A stretch of DNA of 64,000 bases from GCA-2733415 sp965178655 (GTDB taxonomy: Bacteria > Bacteroidota > Bacteroidia > Flavobacteriales > Flavobacteriaceae), in the NCBI GenBank assembly GCA_965178655.1, contig OZ238266.1:124001-188000 (forward strand), read 5' to 3'. The notes beneath the pieces were generated by a model that was not told the origin of the DNA, did not search any database, and was given only the letters and a program-made list of their open reading frames with translations. Each line of letters opens with the position of its first letter. Position 1 is the stretch's first letter. This document shows positions 52,443-61,721 of this stretch, piece by piece. Position numbers and translations under genes: made by a program.

Positions 52443-54539
52443 GTGAATACATTACAAACTCCTATTGATTACTTAAAAGGTGTTGGTCCTAACCGGGCTG
52501 AACTACTCAAAAAGGAGTTAGGTATTTACACCTATCAAGATTTATTAAACTTTTTTCCGAATAGATATCTCGATAAAACCACCTACTACTCTATTAATAA
52601 ATTACAGCGCAATGACTCCGAAGTACAAATTGTCGGGAAAATTACGCATATAAAAATGGTAGAGCAGCAACGTGGAAAAAGATTGGTCGCTACTTTTCAA
52701 GATGATACCGGAAAAATGGAGTTGGTATGGTTTAAAGGGCATCAATGGATTAAAAATCAGTTAAAACTTAATGTGCCCTATGTTATTTTTGGAAAGTGCA
52801 AATGGTATAACGGATTCTCTATGCCACACCCCGAAATGGAATTGCTTAGCAGTCATGAAAAAAACATTAAATCTGCCATGCAAGCCATATATCCTTCTAC
52901 CGAAAAACTGAGTGCTAAAGGGATTGGTAATCGGGTGAAAATTAACCTAATACAGACGTTGTTTTCGGAATTTAAAGGTTTGTTTGTAGAAACACTTTCT
53001 CAAAAAATATGCGAGGAGCTGTCCTTAATGTCCAAAAATGATGCTATACGTAATATTCATTTTCCTGAAAGTGCAACACATTTAACAAAAGCGCAGTTTA
53101 GATTAAAATTTGAAGAGTTATTCTTTATTCAACTGCAACTATTACTTAAAAATAGTATTCATAAACAAAAAATAAAGGGCTATCCATTTAAAATAGTAGG
53201 AAGCTTATTTAATACTTTTTATAACAAACACTTACCTTTTGAACTTACAGGTGCACAAAAACGAGTATTAAAAGAAATACGAAACGACTTAGGAACTACT
53301 GCGCAAATGAACCGCTTATTACAGGGAGATGTAGGTTCTGGGAAGACAATAGTTGCGTTAATGACTATTTTAATAGCTATTGATAATGGATTTCAAGCTT
53401 GTTTAATGGCGCCTACAGAAATACTCGCCAATCAGCACTTTAATAGTATATTAGAGCTAACCAAAGGTTTGCCTGTTACTGTTAAGCTTTTAACGGGGTC
53501 TACTAAAAAATCTGAAAGAAACATATTGCACCAAGAGCTGGCTGATGGTTCTTTAGATATACTCATAGGCACACATGCCGTATTAGAAGATAAGGTACAA
53601 TTTAAAAACCTCGGTCTTGCAATTATTGATGAGCAACATAGATTTGGTGTTGCACAACGTTCAAAGCTATGGAAAAAGAATAAATTCCCGCCACATATAT
53701 TGGTCATGACTGCTACCCCTATTCCTCGTACTTTAGCTATGAGTGTTTATGGCGATTTAGATAGTTCAATAATTGACGAGTTACCTCCAGGAAGAAAAGA
53801 AATTAAAACGGTGCATAGGTATGATAGTAATCGCCTAAAAGTATTTGCCTTTATGCGCGAAGAAATTGCTAAAGGCCGACAGGTGTATATTGTATATCCT
53901 TTAATACAAGAATCTGAACAATTAGATTATAAAGATTTAATGGATGGGTTTGAAAGTATTTCAAGAGATTTCCCAAAGTCTAATTATCAAATATCTATTG
54001 TACATGGGCAAATGAAACCTGCCGATAAAGATTATGAAATGCAACGATTTGCAAAGGGTGAAACCCAAATTATGGTAGCTACTACAGTTATTGAGGTGGG
54101 CGTAAATATCCCGAATGCCAGTGTAATGGTTATTGAAAGTGCTGAACGTTTTGGACTATCACAATTACATCAATTACGAGGACGTGTTGGTCGTGGTGCC
54201 GAACAAAGCTACTGTATATTAATGACCAGTTTTAAACTCTCTAGCGATGCAAAAACTAGACTACAAACAATGGTACGCTCTAGTGACGGATTTGAATTGG
54301 CCGAAGTTGACTTAAAACTCCGTGGACCAGGTGATTTAATGGGCACCCAACAAAGTGGTGTGTTAAATTTAAAAATTGCTGATATTATTAAGGATTCAGA
54401 TATTTTAAAAACAGCACGTGATCATGCAAGAATAGTCCTTAAAAACGACCCATCTTTAAGTAATCAAGAAAATAAAAATATTAAAGACACTGTTATCCAA
54501 ATAGGAAAATATAAGAATATCTGGAATTATATTAGCTAG
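52443..54539 (+). CDS. recG: ATP-dependent DNA helicase RecG
   Basis: Remodels stalled replication forks and Holliday junctions. 698 residues with GTG start at 52443. The N-terminal wedge/OB-fold (about 1-160: PIDYLKGVGPNRAELLKKELG, VGKITHIKMVEQQ) is followed by the helicase: Walker A LLQGDVGSGKTIVAL, PTEILANQH, LGLAIIDEQHRFGV, MTATPIPRTLAMSVYGDLD, ATTVIEVGVNIPNA and HQLRGRVGRG. Normal length. The stop overlaps the convergent DUF3570 gene by 4 bp. Confidence 0.97.
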   Translation: MNTLQTPIDYLKGVGPNRAELLKKELGIYTYQDLLNFFPNRYLDKTTYYSINKLQRNDSEVQIVGKITHIKMVEQQRGKRLVATFQDDTGKMELVWFKGHQWIKNQLKLNVPYVIFGKCKWYNGFSMPHPEMELLSSHEKNIKSAMQAIYPSTEKLSAKGIGNRVKINLIQTLFSEFKGLFVETLSQKICEELSLMSKNDAIRNIHFPESATHLTKAQFRLKFEELFFIQLQLLLKNSIHKQKIKGYPFKIVGSLFNTFYNKHLPFELTGAQKRVLKEIRNDLGTTAQMNRLLQGDVGSGKTIVALMTILIAIDNGFQACLMAPTEILANQHFNSILELTKGLPVTVKLLTGSTKKSERNILHQELADGSLDILIGTHAVLEDKVQFKNLGLAIIDEQHRFGVAQRSKLWKKNKFPPHILVMTATPIPRTLAMSVYGDLDSSIIDELPPGRKEIKTVHRYDSNRLKVFAFMREEIAKGRQVYIVYPLIQESEQLDYKDLMDGFESISRDFPKSNYQISIVHGQMKPADKDYEMQRFAKGETQIMVATTVIEVGVNIPNASVMVIESAERFGLSQLHQLRGRVGRGAEQSYCILMTSFKLSSDAKTRLQTMVRSSDGFELAEVDLKLRGPGDLMGTQQSGVLNLKIADIIKDSDILKTARDHARIVLKNDPSLSNQENKNIKDTVIQIGKYKNIWNYIS

Positions 54540-55993
54540 TTTATAATAAACTTAACTGCTCCTGATACTATATGTGCGTCTAGCCCATCATTTCTATTAT
54601 AATAACTATATTTAAGTTCAATGTTTTTTAGGCCTACATTATATACTTTTAGTTTTGTAAATATATCTGTATAGCGAAAACCAAGTCCTAGTTGAGTACT
54701 ATTAAATCGAGATAAATCATAATCAGAGGTGTAATAGTTATCCGTTGATAAATGTGTGTTATATGGCGAAAAATACGTTACAGCAGTTTGAGTGTAATAT
54801 CTATATGTAGGAAAAAACGTTATAGCTCTTGTAATTTTAACAGGAAGCTCTATACTAGCTGTATGTGCAGTAACGCCCCAATTATCAGTATATAAACGGT
54901 AATATGAACGCAAGGCAATATATTCATTTATAAAATAATTTAATCGCGCACCAATAGGTAGTTTAAGTCTTGTGTTTGGTAATTTCTCTATTGCATCTGC
55001 TAAATGAAAAACACTAGTGTTTTCTGGAGTCTCATAGTTGGAGATGCTGCTTACTACATTTTCGCCAATGTAGTAATTAGGACTATCTGAAAAATAAATA
55101 CGATGGTATGGAGTTGATAATAACCCTTGCTGATAGATGACATCAAAAAACAGAGATATTTGCAATTTTTTTGTTAGTATCTGAGAGAAACTAAAACTTG
55201 TAGTAAATGTATTTCTGTTTTTATCACTGCCCTTAATTACTTCAAACTGTATTGGGTTGTACCCTAAGCTAGGGTTTCCGTCTTGATTATAAACGGTAAC
55301 ACCATCAAAAAAACCTTCTGTTAAAAAGTCGGCGCCATAATGAGCAAACTCCTCTAATTCAGTTGGGTATAATGTTTTCCATTTATCTAAATAAACGTTG
55401 GCCTTTAACCCAAACATTGTGTTTTGTTGGTTATATAGTTTTGTGAATCCTCCTCCAAAACCAATAGAAGAATAATCGTATTCTACAGAATAAGCAACGT
55501 GACTATCCCATATCGTATTTCTATCATCAGAATTATGACTATAAGCTATACTTAAAGCTGTTAACACATCACTTTTTGAAGCACCAGTAGATGAAATCCA
55601 AGGGCTTCCATAAGGCATTATTGCTCCTCCTCTATCATCGTCGTCATCATCGTCGTCATCGTCTCCAGAAGAAGCTCCAGAAGCATCAAACGGATTTAAA
55701 TTACTAGATGATGCTGAGCTATAAGCAGATATTCCAGCATCAATAGTTAGTACATCATCAACATTTAAAGGTATACTTACAACTATGGTAGGTGTAATAT
55801 CTTCTAATGCTTCCGTACCAATACCACCACCAACAGATGAATGTTGTCCGTCTTGGGTATAGTAATTCATTAAAAAATCGATTTCTGCTTTTTCCAAAAC
55901 CGGTTTTTTAAAAATACTATCTTGTGGCTTATCCTGTGCAAGGATAGCATTTGAAAAAAAGACAACAGCGAAAAGTAAAAGATATTTTTGCAT
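54536..55993 (-). CDS. DUF3570 outer-membrane protein
   Basis: 485 residues from the ATG at 55993, where the signal peptide starts (MQKYLLLFAVVFFSNAILAQ); a longer frame would run into the upstream gene. The mature protein alternates hydrophobic and polar residues as in a beta-barrel and has conserved DUF3570 features (IDFLMNYYTQDGQHSSVGGGIGTE, ending GAVKFIIN-type C-terminus). It has DASGAS at 103-108, a run of ten Asp (111-120) and STGAS at 135-139. Last gene of a thioredoxin-ApbE-DUF4266-DUF3570 operon. Function unknown; probably an envelope redox component or a flavinylated protein. Confidence 0.85.
   Translation of the reverse strand: MQKYLLLFAVVFFSNAILAQDKPQDSIFKKPVLEKAEIDFLMNYYTQDGQHSSVGGGIGTEALEDITPTIVVSIPLNVDDVLTIDAGISAYSSASSSNLNPFDASGASSGDDDDDDDDDDRGGAIMPYGSPWISSTGASKSDVLTALSIAYSHNSDDRNTIWDSHVAYSVEYDYSSIGFGGGFTKLYNQQNTMFGLKANVYLDKWKTLYPTELEEFAHYGADFLTEGFFDGVTVYNQDGNPSLGYNPIQFEVIKGSDKNRNTFTTSFSFSQILTKKLQISLFFDVIYQQGLLSTPYHRIYFSDSPNYYIGENVVSSISNYETPENTSVFHLADAIEKLPNTRLKLPIGARLNYFINEYIALRSYYRLYTDNWGVTAHTASIELPVKITRAITFFPTYRYYTQTAVTYFSPYNTHLSTDNYYTSDYDLSRFNSTQLGLGFRYTDIFTKLKVYNVGLKNIELKYSYYNRNDGLDAHIVSGAVKFIIN
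55634..55663 (-). repeat. Ten-codon Asp (GAY) run in the DUF3570 gene
   Basis: Ten consecutive GAT/GAC codons encode Asp111-120. The mixed GAT/GAC order lowers slippage risk but the tract is nevertheless simple-sequence DNA next to two short GAS motifs. Confidence 0.85.
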
Positions 55994-56003
55994 AACATTT
56001 GTT

Positions 56004-56234
56004 TTAATTACACCCACAACCGCCTCCTGTTTTTCCGCCATTGGCACCTGCAGAAGCTTCGCGATATACTTGAAAATTTGTTTCAAATCTATCTGTTGCA
56101 GTTGAAGATAGTTTCATGTCTGGGTCGCTTAAATACATTTTTTCATACCCCTTTACACTAAGGCATGAAGTGCTATTTATAGCTATAATAATAACTATAA
56201 ATACTTTAAAGAAAGTTGTTCTATTTTTTGTCAT
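56004..56234 (-). CDS. DUF4266 small lipoprotein
   Basis: 76 residues from the ATG at 56234; its first 14 bp overlap the apbE end. Lipoprotein signal with Cys at the end of INSTSC. The mature part is VKGYEKMYLSDPDMKL, typical of DUF4266, then a flexible tail ending GGKTGGGCGCN, where a CxC could bind metal. The gene is always seen by me next to DUF3570 and ApbE; its role is unknown. Located in the thioredoxin-ApbE-DUF3570 operon. Confidence 0.85.
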   Translation of the reverse strand: MTKNRTTFFKVFIVIIIAINSTSCLSVKGYEKMYLSDPDMKLSSTATDRFETNFQVYREASAGANGGKTGGGCGCN

Positions 56235-57204
56235 GTTCAATATTATTTGAATAGTATATTTTTCCTGTATCAGTTACAATAATGCATTCAATTTTAGGCA
56301 GTTGATTAATGAATTCTAATGCCTTTTCTCTACCCATTACAAATAATGATGTTGCTAAAGCATCTGCTAATTCTGCCTTAGGCGCAAATACAGAAACACT
56401 GCTAATTCCTTTTGAAGGGTATCCTGTTTTGGGGTTTATAATATGTGTATATCGCTCTCCGTTAATCATGATATATTTTTCATAATTACCAGAGGTAACA
56501 ACAGCATCATTATGCATAGGAAACCAAGCAAAAATAATATCCTTGTTTAATGGGTTTTTAATTCCAACTTGCCAAGGCGTTCCATTTTTTTGCATTCCCC
56601 AAGTAGTTAGATCTCCAGCGGCATTTATAATACCCGATTTCACTCCTTTTTTTATTAATACATCTTTAGCTTTGTCTGCGGCATAACCCTTTCCAATCCC
56701 TCCAAAGCCAATCTTCATGCCTTTTTTAGTAAGAAAAACAGTACGTTTTTCGGGGTTTAATAGTATATTATTATATCCTACCTTTGCAATAGATGCCTTA
56801 ATTTTTTCTGGAGAAGGCAATGTTGTAACACTACCATCAAACTTCCAAATTTTATCCATTGAAGCGTATGAGATATCAAAAGTACCATTGCTTATCTTTG
56901 ATATTTGCTTTGCGCGTTCAATTAACTGGTATAATTCATTAGAAACAACAACAGGTTTAATTCCTGAGTTTTTATTGATTAATGTTGTTTGAGAGTCTAC
57001 ATTCCAAGACGATATTAAACGCTCTATTCGTGAAATCTCATCAATCGCACAAGCAATGTAGTTTTGTCCTTCAACGGCTGTATTTGCCACTACAGTAATT
57101 TTAAAATCACTCCCCATTAGCTTCACACTTTTATGATAGTGCTGTTGGGCAAACATTGTGTTTATAGCAAAGATGAGTATAATATAAAACTGTCTGTTTT
57201 TCAT
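56221..57204 (-). CDS. apbE: FAD:protein FMN transferase
   Basis: 327 residues with an N-terminal signal peptide (ends MFAQQ). ApbE covalently attaches FMN to Ser/Thr of extracytoplasmic redox proteins. Motifs: KLMGSDFKITVVAN near the N-terminus, GGIGKGYAADKAKDVL (about 169-184), AAGDLTTWG, and the C-terminal THIINPKTGYPSKGISSVSVFAPKAELADALATSLFVMG. Partner flavoproteins are usually co-encoded; here DUF4266 and DUF3570 genes follow and a thioredoxin precedes by 4 bp. Confidence 0.93.
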   Translation of the reverse strand: MKNRQFYIILIFAINTMFAQQHYHKSVKLMGSDFKITVVANTAVEGQNYIACAIDEISRIERLISSWNVDSQTTLINKNSGIKPVVVSNELYQLIERAKQISKISNGTFDISYASMDKIWKFDGSVTTLPSPEKIKASIAKVGYNNILLNPEKRTVFLTKKGMKIGFGGIGKGYAADKAKDVLIKKGVKSGIINAAGDLTTWGMQKNGTPWQVGIKNPLNKDIIFAWFPMHNDAVVTSGNYEKYIMINGERYTHIINPKTGYPSKGISSVSVFAPKAELADALATSLFVMGREKALEFINQLPKIECIIVTDTGKIYYSNNIEHDKK

Positions 57205-57208
57205 TTGT

Positions 57209-57640
57209 TTAAAATGAATTTAATAACAGATAATATTCTTTGGGAGTAATATCTTTATAAGACGCTCTTCCTAACTCTTTCCCTTTTGAGTTTAAAACGA
57301 TAACTAAAGGAAAAACACCATTCTGCTTATAAGTATCAGCTAAGTTTTCGTTTTCAATTTGTTTTTCTTTTGGAAGTCTATTTTTTTTTCGCATCGGAAA
57401 ATCAGCTTTATAAACAATAAATGTATTTTCCGAAAGTGCTAAGAATTCTGGAGTGTTAAATATTTTTTTTTCAAGCTTTATGCATGGCGCACACCAATCA
57501 GATCCTGAAAAAATGAGTAATACTTTACTGTTTTTTGCATTTGCGATGTCTAATGTATTTTGAAAACTGGTTGCTTCTTGAGCATTAGCAGCATGTATTC
57601 CAAAAATAAAAAGGAATAGTATTGAGTAGGTTAGTTTCAT
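57209..57640 (-). CDS. Secreted thioredoxin-family protein
   Basis: 143 residues. Signal peptide 1-21 (ends ANAQ). The thioredoxin fold has the active-site CAPC in SGSDWCAPCIKLEKK (about 45-59) and the cis-Pro region NGVFPLVIVL. Periplasmic, probably a disulfide reductase. First gene of the operon with apbE, DUF4266 and DUF3570; the CxC of DUF4266 is a possible client. Confidence 0.9.
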   Translation of the reverse strand: MKLTYSILFLFIFGIHAANAQEATSFQNTLDIANAKNSKVLLIFSGSDWCAPCIKLEKKIFNTPEFLALSENTFIVYKADFPMRKKNRLPKEKQIENENLADTYKQNGVFPLVIVLNSKGKELGRASYKDITPKEYYLLLNSF

Positions 57641-57718
57641 ATCTATTTAGGTTGTGTTATACAAAGATAACGATAAACTTAATAATATAGTTTACAGCGA
57701 GTTAATTTAGAATAAATC

Positions 57719-58747
57719 TTATTTTAAATTAGCGCTGATAAAGTCGGTAATTAAATAGGATAATAATTTTCCCGTTTGCGCTGCACTATTGGAATTTAAT
57801 ATAGGTGCTGCTTCGCACAAATGCAAATAGGCTGCTTTTTTAGATTTACCAAAATAAGATACAAATTGTCGCGCTTGATTAGCACTAAAACCTGAAGGCG
57901 TCATTGCGCTACTTGATATGTTTTGTATAGCATCAATATCAATCTCTAAGCCAAATTCCTTTTTACTTATAAAATCAATTGCTTTTTTTTGAGCGTTTTC
58001 TAAAGTGATTTCTGTTCTAACTTCTAATGCCTCGAAAGTAGTATACTGCACTTTTTTTTGATGTTTTTCTAATCGCTCTAAAATTGCTTTTGAAGTATAG
58101 TTTTCATGAATGCCATATATATAATAACGATCTAAAAACCCTTCTTTAAAAGCATAAGAAAATCCATTTCCAGAATGCCTTCCTTCTAGAGATCTAAAAT
58201 CTGTATGCGCATCAAAATTAATAGCATTAATGGCTTTGTTTAGCGCCAATGATGTGCCCTTTATATTGCCGTAGGCATTATTGTGACCACCCCCAATAAT
58301 AATTGGGATTTTTCCTGCAGATACAATTTTAAAAATTAAGTTAGTAACTACAGTATCTATTTCATTTACTAAATGATATAATTGCGACAACTCATTTGGG
58401 TTATCAACATTCAGTTTTGAGGCATTTTTCATTTGATTATCGAACTCCAAGCAACCCAAAACCATTAGCTTCTTACCTTTATTAAATGGTGAGTTTTGTG
58501 TATTTAGCAAAGCTTTTAATGCAAAATCCCAAGCAGACTCCGTACCCTGAACACCTTTGTTAGCCTTTACGCCTACAGATTCTTTTATACCTAATAAAAC
58601 ATAGGTAGCCGAAGATTTTTTTAAATCATCAAGAGCAGTATCAACCTCTGAAATAACCTGAACCTTTTCACCAAATTTTCGTTCACCCTCACGATGATTA
58701 ATGAGAGAAATCACATCATATTTTGTATAGTAACGCATGTTTTTCAT
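57719..58747 (-). CDS. hutG: Formimidoylglutamase (arginase family)
   Basis: Hydrolyses N-formimidoyl-L-glutamate to glutamate and formamide, the last step of the histidine-utilisation pathway. 342 residues; the ATG at 58747 is chosen (one at 58738 is also possible). The ureohydrolase metal motifs are present: IGGGHNNAYGN, NFDAHTDFR and DIDAIQNISSS (Mn-binding His/Asp). The start YTKYDVISLINHREGERKFG is typical of flavobacterial HutG. HutI lies 1.1 kb away on the same strand; HutH and HutU are not in the window. Confidence 0.9.
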   Translation of the reverse strand: MKNMRYYTKYDVISLINHREGERKFGEKVQVISEVDTALDDLKKSSATYVLLGIKESVGVKANKGVQGTESAWDFALKALLNTQNSPFNKGKKLMVLGCLEFDNQMKNASKLNVDNPNELSQLYHLVNEIDTVVTNLIFKIVSAGKIPIIIGGGHNNAYGNIKGTSLALNKAINAINFDAHTDFRSLEGRHSGNGFSYAFKEGFLDRYYIYGIHENYTSKAILERLEKHQKKVQYTTFEALEVRTEITLENAQKKAIDFISKKEFGLEIDIDAIQNISSSAMTPSGFSANQARQFVSYFGKSKKAAYLHLCEAAPILNSNSAAQTGKLLSYLITDFISANLK

Positions 58748-58836
58748 TAAAAATAAGGTGTTAGAGGGGATTAATAATGGAATCAATTATCTTACGAATG
58801 TACAGTTTATTTATGGGATATAATTGGTATTTTATG

Positions 58837-58844
58837 TATTTTTG
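58837..58844 (+). promoter_or_regulatory. Putative -7 box of the coiled-coil gene
   Basis: TATTTTTG fits TAnnTTTG, 24 bp upstream of the ATG at 58869. Confidence 0.4.
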
Positions 58845-58868
58845 TAGCTTAACCATATAGTATAAATA

Positions 58869-59750
58869 ATGCAGACAGCAGATACAAACAAAAAATTAAA
58901 AATAGTAATTATAGTAGTGTTCACACTATTCTTAGGCGCTACAAGTTTATTATTTTTAAAGAGCAATGAACTTTCTGAAACTAAAACTGTTTTAGGAACT
59001 GAAATCACAAATTTAAAAGCAGATGTAGCAAATGAGATAACAAAACTGGACGCTCAAATTTCTAAAAATAGCATTTTAAATGCTGCACTTGTTGCAAAGA
59101 GAGATAGCTTATCAGGTACCTTGAATGCACTTAATAAAGCAAATGCAGATATTAAGAGTTTAACAAAATATAAAAACAGCTATTTTAAGTTAAAGAAGAA
59201 CATTAATCAGTTATTAGCAGATAATGAACGTTTACAGCAAGAAAACACATCTTTAACCATAGAGAAAGATTCTGTTTCAGGAGCATTATCTACACAGGTT
59301 GCAATTAACACAACATTAACTGACCAAATGTCTGCTGCACAATTAAAAATGAATACTGCAGCCAAGCTTGGTGTAGCTGCTTTACGTGGCTCTGGAGTAA
59401 TTATTCGTAATTCAGGTAAAGAAATTGCAACCACTAAAGCATGGCGTACAGACAACTTGAAGGTTTGTTTTTCGGTACCAAAAAATACTTTAGCAGCATC
59501 AGGAGACAAAACATTATATATACAAGTAATAGATAGTAACAAAGGTGTTTTAGGAAGTAATGCAAGTAAAGCTTTTGGCTCTAAAACCTTAGTTTATAGT
59601 CTTGAAACAAGCTTTAACTATGCTAATAAAAGCATTGCTATTTGCGAGTATATTCCAGAACCTAAAAAAGGATTTAAAAAAGGCACTTATTTTATAAATG
59701 TTTTTGATGGCGCTACATTGTTAACAACAAGCAGTATTGATTTAAAGTAA
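58869..59750 (+). CDS. Membrane-anchored coiled-coil protein
   Basis: 293 residues, unrecognised. A short cytosolic N-terminus and a membrane helix (about 12-30) are followed by a long coiled coil (about 35-165: LGTEITNLKADVANEITKLD and LKKNINQLLADNERLQQENTS) and a globular C-terminus of about 120 residues with beta character (WRTDNLKVCFSVPKN, KTLYIQVIDSNKGVLGS, GTYFINVFDGATLL). The C-terminal domain probably sits in the periplasm. Lies between hutG and hutI on the opposite strand and ends in its own terminator. Confidence 0.7.
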   Translation: MQTADTNKKLKIVIIVVFTLFLGATSLLFLKSNELSETKTVLGTEITNLKADVANEITKLDAQISKNSILNAALVAKRDSLSGTLNALNKANADIKSLTKYKNSYFKLKKNINQLLADNERLQQENTSLTIEKDSVSGALSTQVAINTTLTDQMSAAQLKMNTAAKLGVAALRGSGVIIRNSGKEIATTKAWRTDNLKVCFSVPKNTLAASGDKTLYIQVIDSNKGVLGSNASKAFGSKTLVYSLETSFNYANKSIAICEYIPEPKKGFKKGTYFINVFDGATLLTTSSIDLK

Positions 59751-59772
59751 TTTTAGTACTATTATATAACAA

Positions 59773-59801
59773 AAAAAAGCCTACATCATGTAGGCTTTTT
59801 T
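59773..59801 (+). terminator. Terminator after the coiled-coil gene
   Basis: AAAAAAGCCTAC and GTAGGCTTTTTT pair perfectly around the loop ATCAT; followed by T residues. Convergent with hutI and can serve both. Confidence 0.85.
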
Positions 59802-59822
59802 GTTGTTTGTAACTCTGCCTCT

Positions 59823-61064
59823 CTACACTGCTTCTCCGTTAATTAAAACGGTTTCAATATTGTTGCTTCCAAAAGAATAAGGCAATACATTATAAGAGTT
59901 AATAGGCTCTGTGATAATTATATTTGCGTGCTTTCCTTTGGTAATACTACCATGTGTTTTAGAAACACCCATAGCGTAAGCGCCATTAATTGTAGCAGCA
60001 TTAATGGCTTCTTCTGGAGTCATTTTCATTTTAATACAAGCAGTACTCACAACAAAATTCATGTTTCCAGATGGTGTAGATCCGGGGTTATAATCTGTCG
60101 CTAATGCTAAAGCTAACCCTTCATCTATTAACTGACGCGCAGGTGTATACGGAATAGATAAAAAATACGAACAAGATGGCAATGCTACAGGCATTGTGTC
60201 TGAGTTTTTTAAGGCTTTAATATCTTCTGCGCTTACTAATTCTAGATGATCAACAGTAAGTGCGTTATGAGTAACAGCAGCTTTAATACCACCTATAGTA
60301 GTAAATTGATTTACATGTATTTTTGATTGCAGTCCGTACTGCTTACCAGCTTCTAATATTTGTACGGTATCTGCTACACTAAAGTATCCCGTTTCACAAA
60401 AGATATCTATATAATCTGCCAAGTTTTCTTTGGCTATTTGAGGTAGCATTTCATGTATAACCAAATCTAAATAGCCTTGTTTATCTGTTTTATACGCTTT
60501 TGGTACGGCATGTGCGCCTAAAAAAGTAGCTTTTATAGGTATGTTGTAATTATCTTTTAACTTTTTAATTACTCGAAGCATTTTTAATTCTGCTTCTGTA
60601 GTTAGTCCGTAACCTGACTTTATTTCAATACCACCGGTTCCTAGACACATTACTTCTTTTAGGCGTTTCTCAGATTGTAGATACAAGTCTTGCTCTGAGG
60701 TGTTTTGTAATTTTTTAGCAGAGTTTAAAATTCCGCCACCATTATTAGCAATCTCTTCATAAGTGAGTCCGTTAATTCTATCTACAAACTCTTGTTCTCT
60801 GTTATCTGCATATACAATATGAGTATGACTGTCATACCAAGTAGGCAATACTACTTTTCCTGTACAGTCAATAGTTTCTTCAGAAGCATCAGATACATAA
60901 TCTTGCATTATTCCGTAATTAGTAATGACACCATTACTAATACTTAAAAACGCATTTTCAAGCATTGGCAACTGTTTCATATCTGTACCTGAAATTTTAT
61001 TTGTAGTGTTTTTATCACGAACCTGAAGTAGTTGCTTAATGTTAATGAGCACTTTTTTAGCCAT
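59823..61064 (-). CDS. hutI: Imidazolonepropionase
   Basis: Opens the imidazolone ring to N-formimidoyl-glutamate in histidine breakdown; cytosolic, metal-dependent amidohydrolase fold. 413 residues. YDSHTHIVYADNREQEF (HxH metal ligands), GGGILNSA, EIKSGYGLTTEAELKMLRVIK, FLGAHAVP, KIHVNQFTTIGG, and ALATDYNPGSTPSGNMNFV are the family motifs. The upstream ferritin gene stop is 20 bp away on the same strand. Partner of hutG. Confidence 0.96.
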   Translation of the reverse strand: MAKKVLINIKQLLQVRDKNTTNKISGTDMKQLPMLENAFLSISNGVITNYGIMQDYVSDASEETIDCTGKVVLPTWYDSHTHIVYADNREQEFVDRINGLTYEEIANNGGGILNSAKKLQNTSEQDLYLQSEKRLKEVMCLGTGGIEIKSGYGLTTEAELKMLRVIKKLKDNYNIPIKATFLGAHAVPKAYKTDKQGYLDLVIHEMLPQIAKENLADYIDIFCETGYFSVADTVQILEAGKQYGLQSKIHVNQFTTIGGIKAAVTHNALTVDHLELVSAEDIKALKNSDTMPVALPSCSYFLSIPYTPARQLIDEGLALALATDYNPGSTPSGNMNFVVSTACIKMKMTPEEAINAATINGAYAMGVSKTHGSITKGKHANIIITEPINSYNVLPYSFGSNNIETVLINGEAV

Positions 61065-61084
61065 ATTAAAATACCTTTTTAAAA

Positions 61085-61594
61085 TTATTGATTTTGATTA
61101 TCTGCAGCAGCCTTTATTGTTAGTATATCACGATCAAACATATATATACCTGTTTTATCATTGCCAATAATCTCTAATTTATCAAGCATTGTACGTGCCA
61201 TAGCCTCTTCTTCTAACTGTTCTGACACATACCATTGCATAAAATTATGTGTATTGTAATCTTTAGCATTTAGACATTCAAAAATGATCTCATTTATCTT
61301 TTGTGTAACATGTACTTCGCTATCCAAAAAAGCCTCAAATAAATCTTTTAAAGAACTAAATGTGTTTTTAGGAGCGTCTAAAGCAGGTATAATAGCATTG
61401 CCACCACGTTCATTAATAAACTTAACTAATTTAGTCATATGCAAACGTTCTTCTTCAGAGTGTTGGTAAAAAAACTCTGCAACACCATTAAATCCATTTG
61501 CATCTGCCCATGATGCCATTGATAGATATTGCATTGAAGCATTGGCTTCGTTTTTTACTTGAGCATTTAATAGTTGTTCTATATTGTTTTTCAT
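61085..61594 (-). CDS. ftnA: Ferritin
   Basis: 169 residues, read from the ATG at 61594, which gives the normal bacterial ferritin length; the frame extends further upstream but without family similarity. The ferroxidase residues are visible: EANASMQYLSMASWADANGF (Glu and aromatic), EFFYQHSEEERLHMTKLVKFI (ExxH) and QWYVSEQLEEEAM. Stores iron as mineral in a 24-mer. In the same direction as hutI, 20 bp upstream. Confidence 0.95.
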   Translation of the reverse strand: MKNNIEQLLNAQVKNEANASMQYLSMASWADANGFNGVAEFFYQHSEEERLHMTKLVKFINERGGNAIIPALDAPKNTFSSLKDLFEAFLDSEVHVTQKINEIIFECLNAKDYNTHNFMQWYVSEQLEEEAMARTMLDKLEIIGNDKTGIYMFDRDILTIKAAADNQNQ

Positions 61595-61721
61595 TACTAA
61601 AATGTTTTTTAAGGTCAATAATAACTTCAAAGTTACGGAAAAAATAGCTGCTTTAAATTGGTTTTTATATTTATAACTCATCCCTTTTTTGTAAATTCCC
61701 GCTTTAACCAAAATAGCACCT

